NCBI GenBank assembly: GCA_022562155.1
Contig: JADFPV010000018.1
Span: forward strand, 1 to 41,284
Direction: 5' to 3'
DNA length: 41,284 nt
From: Chloroflexota bacterium
GTDB lineage: Bacteria > Chloroflexota > Dehalococcoidia > DSTF01 > RBG-16-68-14
In this document: positions 16,318-24,572 of the stretch, piece after piece
Position numbering within the stretch: the first letter of the stretch is position 1
Layout: every line of letters starts with the position of its first letter
Notes under the pieces: model-generated
What the model saw: only the letters and a program-made list of their open reading frames with translations
The model's database searches: none
Told to the model about the DNA's origin: nothing
Program-made: the position numbers and the translations under genes

Positions 16318-16701
16318 ATGGGGGGCGCGGTGAAGTTCGGCGATCGGCAACCCGGTACGTCGATCACGTTCCTTGACGCCGGGTCAGCAGAGAGCATCTT
16401 GCAGCTTGCATCCGATGCTGATGGCGTCCACTTGGTATCGTTCCATCTGTACGATTCTGAAGGCTCCCTTGTCGCAGAGCGCGAAGGCCTGGAGCACTTC
16501 CCGGACGGGGTCGATGTTCGTTCCAGCGGTGGCGAACTGCTGCTGTCTGTTCCAAAGAACGCTGACGAGAACATCCGATATCGCCTGTATGGCCATGATG
16601 GAGAGCTCCTCACGAGCTCCGATGGTGTCCGCACCAGGATCTATCAACGCCTCCACACAGAGGGGGGCGGACGCAACTGGGTAGCCCACTCCAAGAAGTA
16701 G
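16318..16701 (+). CDS. hypothetical protein between leader A and the helicase
   Basis: I do not recognise this 127-aa protein. It appears soluble, with no signal or membrane segment, and alternates beta-type stretches (LVSFHLYDSEGSLVAE, GGELLLSVP, YRLYGHDGELLTS) in a way that suggests a compact beta domain. The ATG at 16318 lacks a ribosome site; a GTG at 16330 preceded by a run of G could be the true start. It is the first gene after leader copy A and ends 59 nt before the helicase start, so both are probably on one transcript. Confidence 0.6.
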   Translation: MGGAVKFGDRQPGTSITFLDAGSAESILQLASDADGVHLVSFHLYDSEGSLVAEREGLEHFPDGVDVRSSGGELLLSVPKNADENIRYRLYGHDGELLTSSDGVRTRIYQRLHTEGGGRNWVAHSKK

Positions 16702-16760
16702 CCCGCGGGACGGTTCCGCTACCCCCAATCATCAATGAATCTCACAGGAAAGGTACGCAT

Positions 16761-18029
16761 TTGACTACATTTCAGGACTTCCAACTGAGCGCCTCGCTTC
16801 TGAAGGCCCTCGATGCGATGCAAATCGAAACGCCGACGCCCATCCAGTCAGCGGCGATCCCTCCGCTGCTTGAGCGCCGCGACGTGATGGGCCAGGCGGC
16901 CACAGGCTCCGGCAAGACCCTCGCGTTCGGGCTGCCACTCGTGCAGAGTGCGAAACCCGGAGAGCGGACGCCGAGCGCACTAGTCGTAGTGCCGACGCGT
17001 GAACTTGCGCAGCAAGTCGGCGGCGTGCTCTCGCAACTCATTGCCGGGACGGGCCTGCGCTCAGTCATCGTCTACGGCGGCCGGCCGATCGGCCCCCAAG
17101 AAAAGAACATCCGCAAAGGCGTGCAGATCGTTGTGGGCACGCCGGGGCGGCTCGTCGATCTCCTGCAGCGAGGCTCGTTGCGCCTGGACCGGGTGCGCTA
17201 TCTGGTGCTCGACGAGGCGGATGAGATGCTCGACCGCGGGTTCGCGCGAGACGTCGACCGCATCCTCGGCGCCACGCCGCGAGAACGCCAGACGGCGCTC
17301 TTCTCAGCAACAATGCCGGCGGTTCACGACGTTTCTGGCAAGTATCTGCGCGACCCCGTGGTGATTGTGTTGGACGCGGAACAGGAAGCGCAGCCGGACA
17401 TCGACCACGCGATCTACGAGGTCGGGAGCGATGACAAGTTTGACGTGCTCCGCCGTCTACTTGACGAGCCGACATCGGGCGGGACACTTGTCTTCGGGCG
17501 CACGAAGCACGGTGTGCGCCGCTTGGGCCAGCGGTTGGAACGGTCGGGCTACCGCCTGGGCGTGCTTCAGGGCAACCTGAGCCAGCCACAACGCGACCGC
17601 GTGCTGCGCGAGTTTCGTTCAGCCAAGACGCCTGTCCTGCTGGCGACGAACGTCGCAGCGCGCGGGCTAGACGTGCTCCACATCGAACGTGTCATCAACT
17701 ATGACCTGCCGGAGACCCACGATCTATTTACCCATCGCGTGGGGCGCACAGGCCGGATGGGCCGCTCGGGGCGTGCCATTACGCTGCTGGGGCCGGCCGA
17801 TTTGCCGAAGTGGAACAAGATCGAACGCGGTCTGGGCCGCAAGCTGCCCCGCATGACATTGGACGGCAAGCCGGTCGCGACGCCACCCCAGACGAACGGC
17901 GCCCAGCGGAGGCGCCGGATCTCCAGCTGGCACGGACCGCGGCGAACCCCCCAGACTCAGCACGCGGCCCCCTCACGAGCGCCCGCCCAACGGAACCGCC
18001 ACCAGGCTCGGCGTCGGCAACGCGCGTAA
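16761..18029 (+). CDS. DEAD-box ATP-dependent RNA helicase
   Basis: The 422-aa protein has all core helicase motifs in order: Q motif (FQDF through PTPIQSAAIP), motif I ATGSGKT, Ia PTRELAQQ, Ib GTPGR, II DEAD, III SAT, and VI HRVGRTGR. A short basic C-terminal tail rich in Arg and Gln replaces a folded RNA-binding domain. DEAD-box helicases of this size unwind short RNA duplexes in ribosome assembly, RNA decay or cold adaptation. The start is a TTG behind AGGAAAGG. Leader copy A upstream, shared with the CspA gene, suggests cold-linked control; that link is inference. Confidence 0.94.
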   Translation: MTTFQDFQLSASLLKALDAMQIETPTPIQSAAIPPLLERRDVMGQAATGSGKTLAFGLPLVQSAKPGERTPSALVVVPTRELAQQVGGVLSQLIAGTGLRSVIVYGGRPIGPQEKNIRKGVQIVVGTPGRLVDLLQRGSLRLDRVRYLVLDEADEMLDRGFARDVDRILGATPRERQTALFSATMPAVHDVSGKYLRDPVVIVLDAEQEAQPDIDHAIYEVGSDDKFDVLRRLLDEPTSGGTLVFGRTKHGVRRLGQRLERSGYRLGVLQGNLSQPQRDRVLREFRSAKTPVLLATNVAARGLDVLHIERVINYDLPETHDLFTHRVGRTGRMGRSGRAITLLGPADLPKWNKIERGLGRKLPRMTLDGKPVATPPQTNGAQRRRRISSWHGPRRTPQTQHAAPSRAPAQRNRHQARRRQRA

Positions 18030-18098
18030 GAGCGACCACCCACCTACGCAAAGCTATCCACGCGCGAGGACGCGGTCCTGCGCCCAAGCAGCGGCCTG

Positions 18099-18170
18099 CC
18101 CTGGCTGCCCGCCGCAGGTGGGAGCCGAACCGCAGGGGCCGCGACTACGACTCTCGTCTCCCGCTCCAAC
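18099..18170. repeat. palindromic intergenic repeat, decayed copy
   Basis: The core CCGCCGCAGG and the tail CGTCTCCCGCTCCAAC match the copies at 18671-18780 and 26714-26810. The far arm of the palindrome is lost here. It lies directly after a stretch (18041-18075) reading PTYAKLSTREDA, which resembles the N-terminus of the cyclase at 37836. Confidence 0.6.
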
Positions 18171-18269
18171 CCCAACATCTCGGAAGGGGCCGCCAACTTT
18201 ATCTGATGGCCAGTTGACGTCCCCAGTCGTAGCTACTGAAAGAGGCAGACGAACGACATCCACTCTTGG

Positions 18270-18275
18270 TACAAT
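18270..18275 (+). promoter_or_regulatory. -10 box giving a leaderless transcript
   Basis: TACAAT ends 6 nt before the ATG at 18282, so transcription would start at or next to the start codon. The same box and spacing are kept in the second copy (31974-31979). No ribosome site is present in either copy, consistent with leaderless translation. Confidence 0.65.
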
Positions 18276-18281
18276 CCAATC

Positions 18282-18608
18282 ATGAAGAGAGTTGGATCAG
18301 CAGTATCACTCGCCGGCGCCGTCCGGCCCGTTCTCGGCCCGCTCAACCGAGAACTCGCGAGCCGCAACGCACGAGCCGTGAGCAGGGAAGAATGGCCCGA
18401 ACTGGATGACATCCTGCACGAGCCCAATTCCGCCAGTGTCATTATGGGCATGCGTTGTTCGTCCTGCGGCGGCTACCTCGACACCGACGGAGATGGGGAG
18501 TTCACGTGCCTCAATTGCGCACGCTCCGCCTTTCCTCGACGCGAGGTTGGCGAGCTAGTCGAACGGCTAGCGGGGCGACTGATCGAGTACCGCAATCGCC
18601 AGGACTGA
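18282..18608 (+). CDS. small zinc-ribbon protein, paralogue 1
   Basis: This 108-aa protein is not recognised as a known family. The N-terminal half is helical and charged (SREEWPELDDILHEP). Residues about 58-79 form a treble-clef or zinc-ribbon-like CSSCGG...CLNC pair separated by an acidic DTDGDGEFT loop. The last 25 residues form an amphipathic helix (REVGELVERLAGRLIEY). It could bind RNA, DNA or a partner protein. The second copy at 31986 differs at only five residues outside the zinc site, so both are probably functional. It sits between the helicase and CspA genes but has its own leaderless promoter. Confidence 0.75.
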   Translation: MKRVGSAVSLAGAVRPVLGPLNRELASRNARAVSREEWPELDDILHEPNSASVIMGMRCSSCGGYLDTDGDGEFTCLNCARSAFPRREVGELVERLAGRLIEYRNRQD

Positions 18609-18670
18609 AACAGCCCCTGCAATGCTGGCGCTTCACCGGAATCGAGCGAGATGCTACCCACAGAGGCCTA

Positions 18671-18780
18671 CCCTGCCTGCCCGCCGCGGGAGGGAGCCGG
18701 GTCGCAGGGGGTCGGGAGTCCCCGCAACGGCGGGCCCGTCTGGGCCTGCCCGTCCGGGCAAACCTCATCTCAGGCTCCAA
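18671..18780. repeat. palindromic intergenic repeat, intact copy
   Basis: Inverted arms GCCCGCCG and CGGCGGGC enclose a GGGAGGGAGC...CCCCGC centre. The element ends with a GGCTCCAA tail related to those of the other copies. It is very close in sequence to 26714-26810 and flanks the zinc-ribbon unit on its right side. It resembles REP or MITE-like non-coding repeats. Confidence 0.75.
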
Positions 18781-18824
18781 CTCAGCAGTCAATCTCTAGC
18801 CCGCCCCCGTTGAGGGGACCCCGT

Positions 18825-18990
18825 ACTCACGACGCGAGCTAGCCATTTGAGCTCACGGATGCTACAGTGTTCGCAACAAGCCCCCTCGTCTTCGAACCGC
18901 AGGCGAAGATTCCCACCTTCCCTCTGCACTCGGCGGCCAGGACGCGAGTCAGAAGGTTGCTATTCACAACCACCTACCACACCGTCACCC
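18825..18990 (+). promoter_or_regulatory. structured leader element, copy B (before the CspA gene)
   Basis: The same element as 16055-16221: an extended -10 box (TGC-TACAGT, 18860-18868), then hairpin 1 with stem TCTTCG/CGAAGA (18889-18894/18904-18909) and loop AACCGCAGG. Hairpin 2 pairs 18920-18932 with 18945-18956, with one mismatch relative to copy A. The cold-shock gene starts about 80 nt after hairpin 2. Long structured leaders are typical of cspA-type mRNAs in other bacteria, where they act as temperature-responsive switches. Confidence 0.68.
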
Positions 18991-19036
18991 GAGCGCTGCC
19001 GACCGGCGGCGACGTAGACTCTAAGGAGGAACACGC

Positions 19037-19267
19037 ATGGCGACAGGAAGCATCACCAGAATCGTTCGTGACCGAGGCTTCGGCTTCATCAAGCCCTCAG
19101 ACAGCACAGAAGAGGTCTTCTTCCACAGCAGTTCGGTGGACGATCCCACATTCGACGAGCTGAACGAAGGCCAGACGGTCGAGTTCGATGTCGAGCCCGA
19201 CCCCAGGCAGCCAGATCGAAGTCGCGCGTCCCACGTACGGCTCGGCAGTAGCTCAGACGCAACCTAG
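19037..19267 (+). CDS. cspA: cold-shock domain protein
   Basis: The 76-aa protein is a single cold-shock domain with RNP1 (RGFGFIKP, about residues 14-21) and RNP2 (VFFHSS, about 31-36). It binds single-stranded RNA or DNA as an RNA chaperone. AAGGAGG lies about 8 nt before the ATG. The 160-nt structured leader and extended -10 promoter upstream match those of the DEAD-box unit. The desaturase-like gene begins 7 nt after its stop and is probably co-transcribed. The symbol is given for family only; the genome may hold several paralogues. Confidence 0.93.
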   Translation: MATGSITRIVRDRGFGFIKPSDSTEEVFFHSSSVDDPTFDELNEGQTVEFDVEPDPRQPDRSRASHVRLGSSSDAT

Positions 19268-19274
19268 GCGAGAC

Positions 19275-20171
19275 ATGTCCGACGTCCCGCTGCTGCCCTC
19301 GCTCGAACCCGAGGTCGCGAGGCTGCTCGCGCGGCACAACGAGGCCTCGGCCCGCATCGACTGGTCGTACCGCGAGTTCCTGCCGCTGGAGGCGCTGCAT
19401 GCGCCCAGCACCACCCCTCCCCTTTCGGACCTGGCGTACACCGCTGTCGAGACCGCGCTCCTGACCGAAGTCAACCTCCCCTGGTACACCGCCGTTCTCC
19501 ACGAAGGCCTCCGCGATTCGCTCCCGCCTCTCCAGGAGTTCGTCCGCGTCTGGACCTCGGAGGAGGACCAGCACTCCACCCTGCTGGAGACGTACCTGCT
19601 GCTTACCGACAACGGCGACCACGCAGAGCGCGGCCGCCGACGCAAGGCCGTACTGGCCGGCGGCTTCTCACATCAGCTCGAAGGCGCTTTCGAGGCCATG
19701 GTCTACACCACGATTCAGGAGCTGGCCACCCAGGCCTTCTATCTGCACACCGCCGACGCCGTAGAAGCCCAGGACCCCACCCTATCTCGCGCGCTCCGCC
19801 GCATCGCTAAAGATGAGACGCGCCATTACGCCTTCTACCGCGACGTGGTGAAAGCCCATTTGGACGCCGACGCTGCCTACGTCATTCCGCTCGTGGGCGT
19901 GCTCGTCCAATTCCAAATGCCCGGCCGCGTCATGAGCGACTTCGACGAGCGCAGCCTGATGCTCGCTTCGGAAGGTGTCTTCGGGCCAGAGCAGTACCTC
20001 GACGACGTCGTTGACGTAGTATGCTCGTTCTGGGAGGTCGACGAACTTGCGGCAGCTGTGCCCGAAGCGCGGCGAACGGTTGCACGGATGCGCGCGCTTC
20101 GCGCTGGGCTCAAACGTCTCACCAAGCGAATAGGCACGCACAGCGCCCGCCAGCTCTCCAAAGTCGGCTAG
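19275..20171 (+). CDS. acyl-ACP desaturase-like diiron protein
   Basis: The 298-aa protein belongs to the soluble fatty acid desaturase/ferritin-like group. All six diiron ligands can be placed: E65, E97 and H100 (EEDQH), E149, E181 and H184 (DETRH), with the same spacing as plant stearoyl-ACP desaturase and mycobacterial DesA. It would insert a double bond into acyl chains, and co-transcription with a cold-shock gene fits membrane fluidity control. The open frame begins at 19188 inside the cold-shock gene, but ATG 19275 is preferred because it follows that gene's stop by 7 nt. Its 3' half is duplicated at 24694-25129. Confidence 0.85.
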   Translation: MSDVPLLPSLEPEVARLLARHNEASARIDWSYREFLPLEALHAPSTTPPLSDLAYTAVETALLTEVNLPWYTAVLHEGLRDSLPPLQEFVRVWTSEEDQHSTLLETYLLLTDNGDHAERGRRRKAVLAGGFSHQLEGAFEAMVYTTIQELATQAFYLHTADAVEAQDPTLSRALRRIAKDETRHYAFYRDVVKAHLDADAAYVIPLVGVLVQFQMPGRVMSDFDERSLMLASEGVFGPEQYLDDVVDVVCSFWEVDELAAAVPEARRTVARMRALRAGLKRLTKRIGTHSARQLSKVG

Positions 20172-20371
20172 CGCACCGCAGCACCGCAACCGCACCGACG
20201 CTGAGCAGAGCTAAACCCACCGCGAGGACGCGTCTGCTTCCCAAGCTGACGGGGTTTCGAGTTCGAACCTGATTCCCCGCTCCAAGCCCAACTTCTGATG
20301 TTAGGAACGCCATTCGGCAAGAGGACACGTCCAGCACGGCGGGTCTCAGAAGCCGCCTCCTGGCCCGACTG
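20172..20371. other. intergenic stretch with decayed repeat sequence
   Basis: About 20205-20295 is related to 18043-18190: both have AGCTA, CGCGAGGACGCG, CCCAAG and a CCCGCTCCAA tail in the same order, with a different middle. A GGCGG/CCGCC hairpin near 20340-20360 could serve as the terminator of the convergent cupredoxin operon. No gene seen. Confidence 0.45.
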
Positions 20372-20758
20372 TTACGGCAGAAGCCGGACGGTCACAAGAC
20401 CGTGCATGTTCGAGTGTGGCTTGCAGTGGTAATAGTATTCGCCGGGCGTGTCGAACGTATGGCGGAACGTCTCGGTCTTGCTAAACTGCTCGCTCTCGAG
20501 CTCCTCCCCCTCGTCGCTAGTCACCGTATGGCCAACGCCGTCGTAGTTCGTCCAGATGACGGTCGTCCCGGCATCGATCACGATGTTTGCGGGCGCGTCA
20601 CCGAAGTCCTCCAGACGGACCTCGGTGACGCCAAAAGCCGGCGTCTCCTTCGAGGGGTCGCTGCCAGCGCCATGAGTGTAACACGCTGCTCCGAACAGAA
20701 GCAGCGCGCCAACCATGGCCACCAGACTAACAAGCCAGCCTTTGCCGAGACCCCTCAT
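20372..20758 (-). CDS. cupredoxin (plastocyanin-like) lipoprotein
   Basis: The 128-aa protein has a lipoprotein-type signal (LLLFGAAC) and one cupredoxin domain. The type-1 copper ligands are visible: His in GVGHTVT, then Cys, His and Met in YHCKPHSNMHG. It would carry single electrons at the outer face of the membrane. The frame is open 114 nt further upstream, but GGAGGAG lies just before ATG 20758. It is the last gene of the padR-pspC-mmpL operon, 35 nt after the exporter stop, so its electron-transfer role may be tied to envelope stress. Confidence 0.9.
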   Translation of the reverse strand: MRGLGKGWLVSLVAMVGALLLFGAACYTHGAGSDPSKETPAFGVTEVRLEDFGDAPANIVIDAGTTVIWTNYDGVGHTVTSDEGEELESEQFSKTETFRHTFDTPGEYYYHCKPHSNMHGLVTVRLLP

Positions 20759-20793
20759 GATATTACTCCTCCTTGCTGCCCGGCCTGCGCGAT

Positions 20794-23007
20794 TCACGCT
20801 GCACGGCCTAACGCCGTCGTCGCGTCGTCTCGCTCTCCTTCGATGCTGAGGTGCGGGAGCCATTCCAGCCACGAGGGCAAATACCAGTTTGCACTGCCCA
20901 GGAGCGTCATGCTCGCGGGCACGACGATAGTCCGGATAATGGTCGCGTCCAGCAGGATCGCGAAGCCAAGACCGAAGCCCATTTGCTGAAGAGAGGCGTT
21001 ATCGCCGAGCGCGAAACCGCCAAACACAGCGACCATGATCAGCGCCGCTCCCGTGATCACCGAGGCCGTCGACCGAACACCGTAGGCTACCGAGGCCGTG
21101 TTATCGCCCGTCTCGTTGTATCGTTCGCGGATGCGGCTCAAAAGGAATACGTGGTAATCCATGCTGAGGCCGAACAGTATCGCGAAGAGCATCAGGGGCA
21201 ACCAGGCCTCAATCGCTTCCACCTGGGTGAAGCCAAGTAGGTCGGCTCCAATTCCCTCCTGGAAGACGAGCGTTAGCATTCCGTACGTCGCGCCCACCGA
21301 CAGCAGGTTCATCAGGATCGCCTTGATCGGTACCACTATGGAGCGGAAGACTACCATCAGAAGCAAGAAGCTCAGCCCAAGGACGAACGCGAACACGATC
21401 GGCGTGTAGTTTGAGATGACGTCGAACATGTCTACGAACTCCGCAGTACGTCCGGCAACATAGACCGATGCACCGGTGCCCGCGAAGTCCGGCTCCACGT
21501 AGTCCGCACGGAGGCGCCGTATGGCTTCGTATCCCGCGTCTCCATCTGCTGCTGTAGCAAGCGAAATCGAGACCAATGTGAGATCGCCGGCGTCGTTCGT
21601 TTGAACGTCTGCGAAGTCGAAGCCTTCATCAGCTTCAACTTGGGCCAGAAGCGTTTCGATTCCGGCATCAACCGCTGCTTGGTCCGCTCCTATGCGGTCA
21701 ATCACGACCTCCGCCGGGGCGGACAGGCCGGCGCTGAAGTCCGCCATGAGCACGCCGAATGCCTGTCTCGCTTCAGAGTCCTCCGGCATCGACTCGACGC
21801 CAGAAAAGCCAGCCTTGATTGTTGTGGCAGGGATAGCCACGGCGACCAAGACGCCCACAGCAAGAACGAGACTCAGCACCGGGTGCCCCATCACTCCCCG
21901 GGCGACAGAAGCCCAAAAGCCGCTGTCGTCGTCAGCGGAGCGCTGCCGCCGGAGCCCAGGAATGCTGAGCCGGTTGATCTTTGGCCCAAGCAGCTTCAAC
22001 ACGGCCGGCAGCAGCGTCAGTGCCCCGAGCACCGCGAGCATCACGACCACGATCGAGCCGAACGCAATGCTGCGGTAGATGTTCTGGGGGATCAGCAGCA
22101 GGCCGAGCAGTGCGATGACAACCGTTGCGCCCGAAAACATTACGGCTCTGCTCGCGGTGGCCCCAGCCTTTGCAATCGCCTCAACAACGTCATCTCCCTT
22201 GGCATACTCCTCGCGGTAGCGCTGAACGATAAACAGCGCGTAGTCGATACCAACGGCTAGGCCGATCATCGTAATGATATTGACCACAAAGAAACTAAAC
22301 GACCACCACTGGCCGAACAGCGCCGTCACGCCGATGGCGCCAACGATGGCAAAGATTGCCAGCAGGAGGGGAAGCAGCGCGGCCACCAAGGCCCCGAAGA
22401 CCACCAGTAGGATGATCAGCGCGATCGATATGCCGATAGACTCTCCGGTCTGGAGGTCACGCTCGGTGATCTCCTGGACCTCCCTGTTCGCGCTCCCCGG
22501 CCCGAAGACCAGGACGTCGAATCCGCCACCAGGCTCCAAGTCACGGACGTAGTCCACGAGCGGCCCCACGTTGTCCGAACCTTCCTTCGCTTCGCCTTCA
22601 AGCTCAACTTGAATGAGTGACGCGGTGCCGTCCGCGGAAACCATTGCTGGCGCATTGGTGTCAAAGTAGCTGGCTGCGGACGCCACCGTGCCCTCAAGTG
22701 CGCGAACGTCGTCTACGATCCTGGCGACCAGCTCCTGGTACGCAATGTCCTCAACCGTCAGCCCTTCGGACCGGACGATGATGAACTCCAGTGCCCGTTC
22801 CTCGCCTCGCAATCGCTCTTCAAGCAGATCCGCACCCACGGTGGAGTCTGGGTTGTTTAGGACCGCGAACTCTGTTGTGAGAGCGTCGCCGACCTGCGTC
22901 GCTGCGGCTACCATGACGATGAATCCGGCGATCCAAACACCGACGACGGACCAAGGCCGCCCTGCGCTGGCCCGCGCGAGCCGTTCTGTAATACCCATCG
23001 ATCCCAT
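20794..23007 (-). CDS. MMPL/RND-family exporter
   Basis: The 737-aa protein has the two-fold RND layout of MMPL transporters: a first transmembrane helix at about 20-40, a soluble porter domain, a block of five helices, then the same again. Characteristic segments are VNIITMIGLAVGIDYALFIVQRYREE and its second-half counterpart LFGLSMDYHVFLLSRIRE, each carrying the charged residues used for proton coupling. MMPL proteins export lipids, siderophores or antibiotics. The start at 23007 has GGGGAG 7 nt upstream. It is the third gene in the operon, 32 nt after pspC. The substrate is unknown. Confidence 0.94.
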   Translation of the reverse strand: MGSMGITERLARASAGRPWSVVGVWIAGFIVMVAAATQVGDALTTEFAVLNNPDSTVGADLLEERLRGEERALEFIIVRSEGLTVEDIAYQELVARIVDDVRALEGTVASAASYFDTNAPAMVSADGTASLIQVELEGEAKEGSDNVGPLVDYVRDLEPGGGFDVLVFGPGSANREVQEITERDLQTGESIGISIALIILLVVFGALVAALLPLLLAIFAIVGAIGVTALFGQWWSFSFFVVNIITMIGLAVGIDYALFIVQRYREEYAKGDDVVEAIAKAGATASRAVMFSGATVVIALLGLLLIPQNIYRSIAFGSIVVVMLAVLGALTLLPAVLKLLGPKINRLSIPGLRRQRSADDDSGFWASVARGVMGHPVLSLVLAVGVLVAVAIPATTIKAGFSGVESMPEDSEARQAFGVLMADFSAGLSAPAEVVIDRIGADQAAVDAGIETLLAQVEADEGFDFADVQTNDAGDLTLVSISLATAADGDAGYEAIRRLRADYVEPDFAGTGASVYVAGRTAEFVDMFDVISNYTPIVFAFVLGLSFLLLMVVFRSIVVPIKAILMNLLSVGATYGMLTLVFQEGIGADLLGFTQVEAIEAWLPLMLFAILFGLSMDYHVFLLSRIRERYNETGDNTASVAYGVRSTASVITGAALIMVAVFGGFALGDNASLQQMGFGLGFAILLDATIIRTIVVPASMTLLGSANWYLPSWLEWLPHLSIEGERDDATTALGRAA

Positions 23008-23039
23008 CCCAGAGCTCCCCTTCTGTTCTCTTAATTAGT

Positions 23040-24242
23040 CTAGGTCGCGTCCAGCGAAGGCATGTCACTTGCCTTCTGCACGATGCGGTCGGTCAGCCTG
23101 ACAACCTCGAGCGAGTCCTTGTGACCAACGGCCTCGGACCGGGGGGCCGCATCGTTGGAGAACACGTGGTCGCAGCCGTCGGTGTCCCGAACGCGCTCGA
23201 ATCCGTGGTCGAGCGATAGACACAACGTCTCACCGAAGACCTCGATACGCCCCTCGCCGTCGAGGAGGTCTCGGACCTGGGCACTCGAAGCTACCGGGAT
23301 CGTGACGAAGCTGATCGCGGCAGCCGTCATGAAGACGAACCAAACAGCGACGGCCGCCGAGCCGAGATTGCGCCGTTGCGATGGTGCGGCTAGGTACCGT
23401 GAACCCGCCGCGAGCGCCATGATCACGCCAGCCACGAGCCAGAACACGGACGAGACCCAGATTGCGATCGTCCAGGTCGAAGTACCGCTATCGAAGGCCG
23501 TGGCGAGTGGCTCCGAGTCGACGAACAACGAGATGACAGCGATGACCCACGCTACGAGCACGACCCAGATCGCAAGGACAAACACCCAGTAGATCACGTT
23601 GGCTAACACGTGCGTCACCTCGCGAAGCGCCTTACCCACGGAGGCCAGCGCCGGACCTGCGTTCTCTCTCGCACGCGACATCACTTCTTTGGCGGACACG
23701 CCGTAGCCGCGAACGGCCATGCGTTCGTCCGGCGAGGAGGCGGCGGGTACGATCAGCGCCATCGCTCCGTAGACCAGCGCCACCGCGCCGAGGCTGACGA
23801 GCGCAGCGATGACCGTGACGACGCGGACGACGGTAACGTCGACATTCAAGTAAGCGGCGACGCCGGCGCAGACACCGGCGATCATGCCTTCGTCCTCGCC
23901 TGTGAGCCGGTAGAGCTGACGGTCGCGTAGGCGGGTCTCGGCGGCGGCGATAGGTTCCGTTTCCACCGCCTCGCCGTCCGAGGTGCCAGCCGGCTCGACC
24001 GGACCGAGGGCGGAGAGTATCTCCTCGACGACGGGTGTAGTGACGACGTCGGTTTCGCCAGTCGTTCGGGCCGAGCAGCGATCCCCGATCGCCTGTTCGA
24101 AGTCGGCGAGGAGTTCGTCGCGGTCGGGGTCGCCTTCGAGGGTCGCTCGCGCGGCCTCCATCCAGCGGTCGATGGCTTCGGCGCCGTCGTCTTCCACATA
24201 GAGGGCGCGACCGGCGAGATTGATAAGCGTTACTCTATTCAT
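23040..24242 (-). CDS. PspC-domain membrane protein
   Basis: The 400-aa protein has an N-terminal soluble part resembling DUF1700-type proteins (AIDRWMEAARATLEGDPDRDELLADFEQAIGD). A PspC domain follows at about 107-170 (RQLYRLTGEDEGMIAGVCAGVAAYLNVD, then a hydrophobic helix), and then several membrane helices and a small external C-terminal domain. PspC proteins sense envelope stress and damp or signal the phage-shock response. Its start overlaps the stop of the PadR gene (ATGA), the usual PadR-PspC/DUF1700 pairing, so the regulator probably controls it. Confidence 0.87.
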   Translation of the reverse strand: MNRVTLINLAGRALYVEDDGAEAIDRWMEAARATLEGDPDRDELLADFEQAIGDRCSARTTGETDVVTTPVVEEILSALGPVEPAGTSDGEAVETEPIAAAETRLRDRQLYRLTGEDEGMIAGVCAGVAAYLNVDVTVVRVVTVIAALVSLGAVALVYGAMALIVPAASSPDERMAVRGYGVSAKEVMSRARENAGPALASVGKALREVTHVLANVIYWVFVLAIWVVLVAWVIAVISLFVDSEPLATAFDSGTSTWTIAIWVSSVFWLVAGVIMALAAGSRYLAAPSQRRNLGSAAVAVWFVFMTAAAISFVTIPVASSAQVRDLLDGEGRIEVFGETLCLSLDHGFERVRDTDGCDHVFSNDAAPRSEAVGHKDSLEVVRLTDRIVQKASDMPSLDAT

Positions 24243-24571
24243 CGTAGGGCTCCTAGCTCAGTCAACGTGTCGTCCAGTTGCCTCCAGTAGGCGATGAGCT
24301 GCACTAGCCGCTCCGTTCCGGATTTTGTCACCCGGTAGTACTTGCGCGGCGGTCCGCTGTCGGACTCCTCCCACTCATGATCCAGCAGACCATCGCGTCG
24401 CATCTTGCTGAGCAGCGGATAGAGTGTGCCTTCTTGCGTGGCGAAGGGCGTCTCGGCCAGGCGCTCCAGGACATCGCCCGCGTAGTGGCGCCCCGTCGAC
24501 AGCGCGGTCAGGACAGCGAACTCAAGGAGTCCTCGGCGGAGGGGCTTGAAGAGATTGGTGGTGCCCATCAT
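24239..24571 (-). CDS. PadR-family transcriptional regulator
   Basis: The 110-aa protein is a typical small PadR: a winged helix with LLEFAVLTALSTGRHYAGDVLERL, the wing segment TQEGTLYPLLSKMRRDGLLDHEWEESDSGPPRKYYRVT, and a C-terminal dimer helix. PadR proteins repress nearby transport or stress genes until a ligand binds. It heads the four-gene operon and overlaps pspC by 4 nt. A -10 box TATACT (24580-24585, minus strand) ends 8 nt before the ATG, so the mRNA is nearly leaderless and the operator overlaps the promoter. Confidence 0.93.
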   Translation of the reverse strand: MMGTTNLFKPLRRGLLEFAVLTALSTGRHYAGDVLERLAETPFATQEGTLYPLLSKMRRDGLLDHEWEESDSGPPRKYYRVTKSGTERLVQLIAYWRQLDDTLTELGALR

Positions 24572-24572
24572 A

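Larger units (their letters stand above)
18230..18640 (+). repeat. duplicated zinc-ribbon gene unit, copy 1
   Basis: A 411-bp segment matching 31934-32344. The matching part starts about 40 nt before the -10 box and ends about 30 nt after the stop codon, so a whole promoter-gene unit was copied. This copy is flanked on both sides by palindromic repeats. Confidence 0.93.

Noticed and set aside
20240-20290. tRNA-like 3' end (TTCGAGTTCGAAC, then CCCCGCTCCA)
   Set aside because: The T-arm stem does not pair and no acceptor, D or anticodon arm is found upstream; the stretch is better explained as a decayed intergenic repeat.
21601-22260. A 219-codon frame opposite the MMPL gene
   Set aside because: The encoded protein is low in hydrophobic core and rich in Arg/His as expected for an antisense frame; the MMPL frame is unambiguous.
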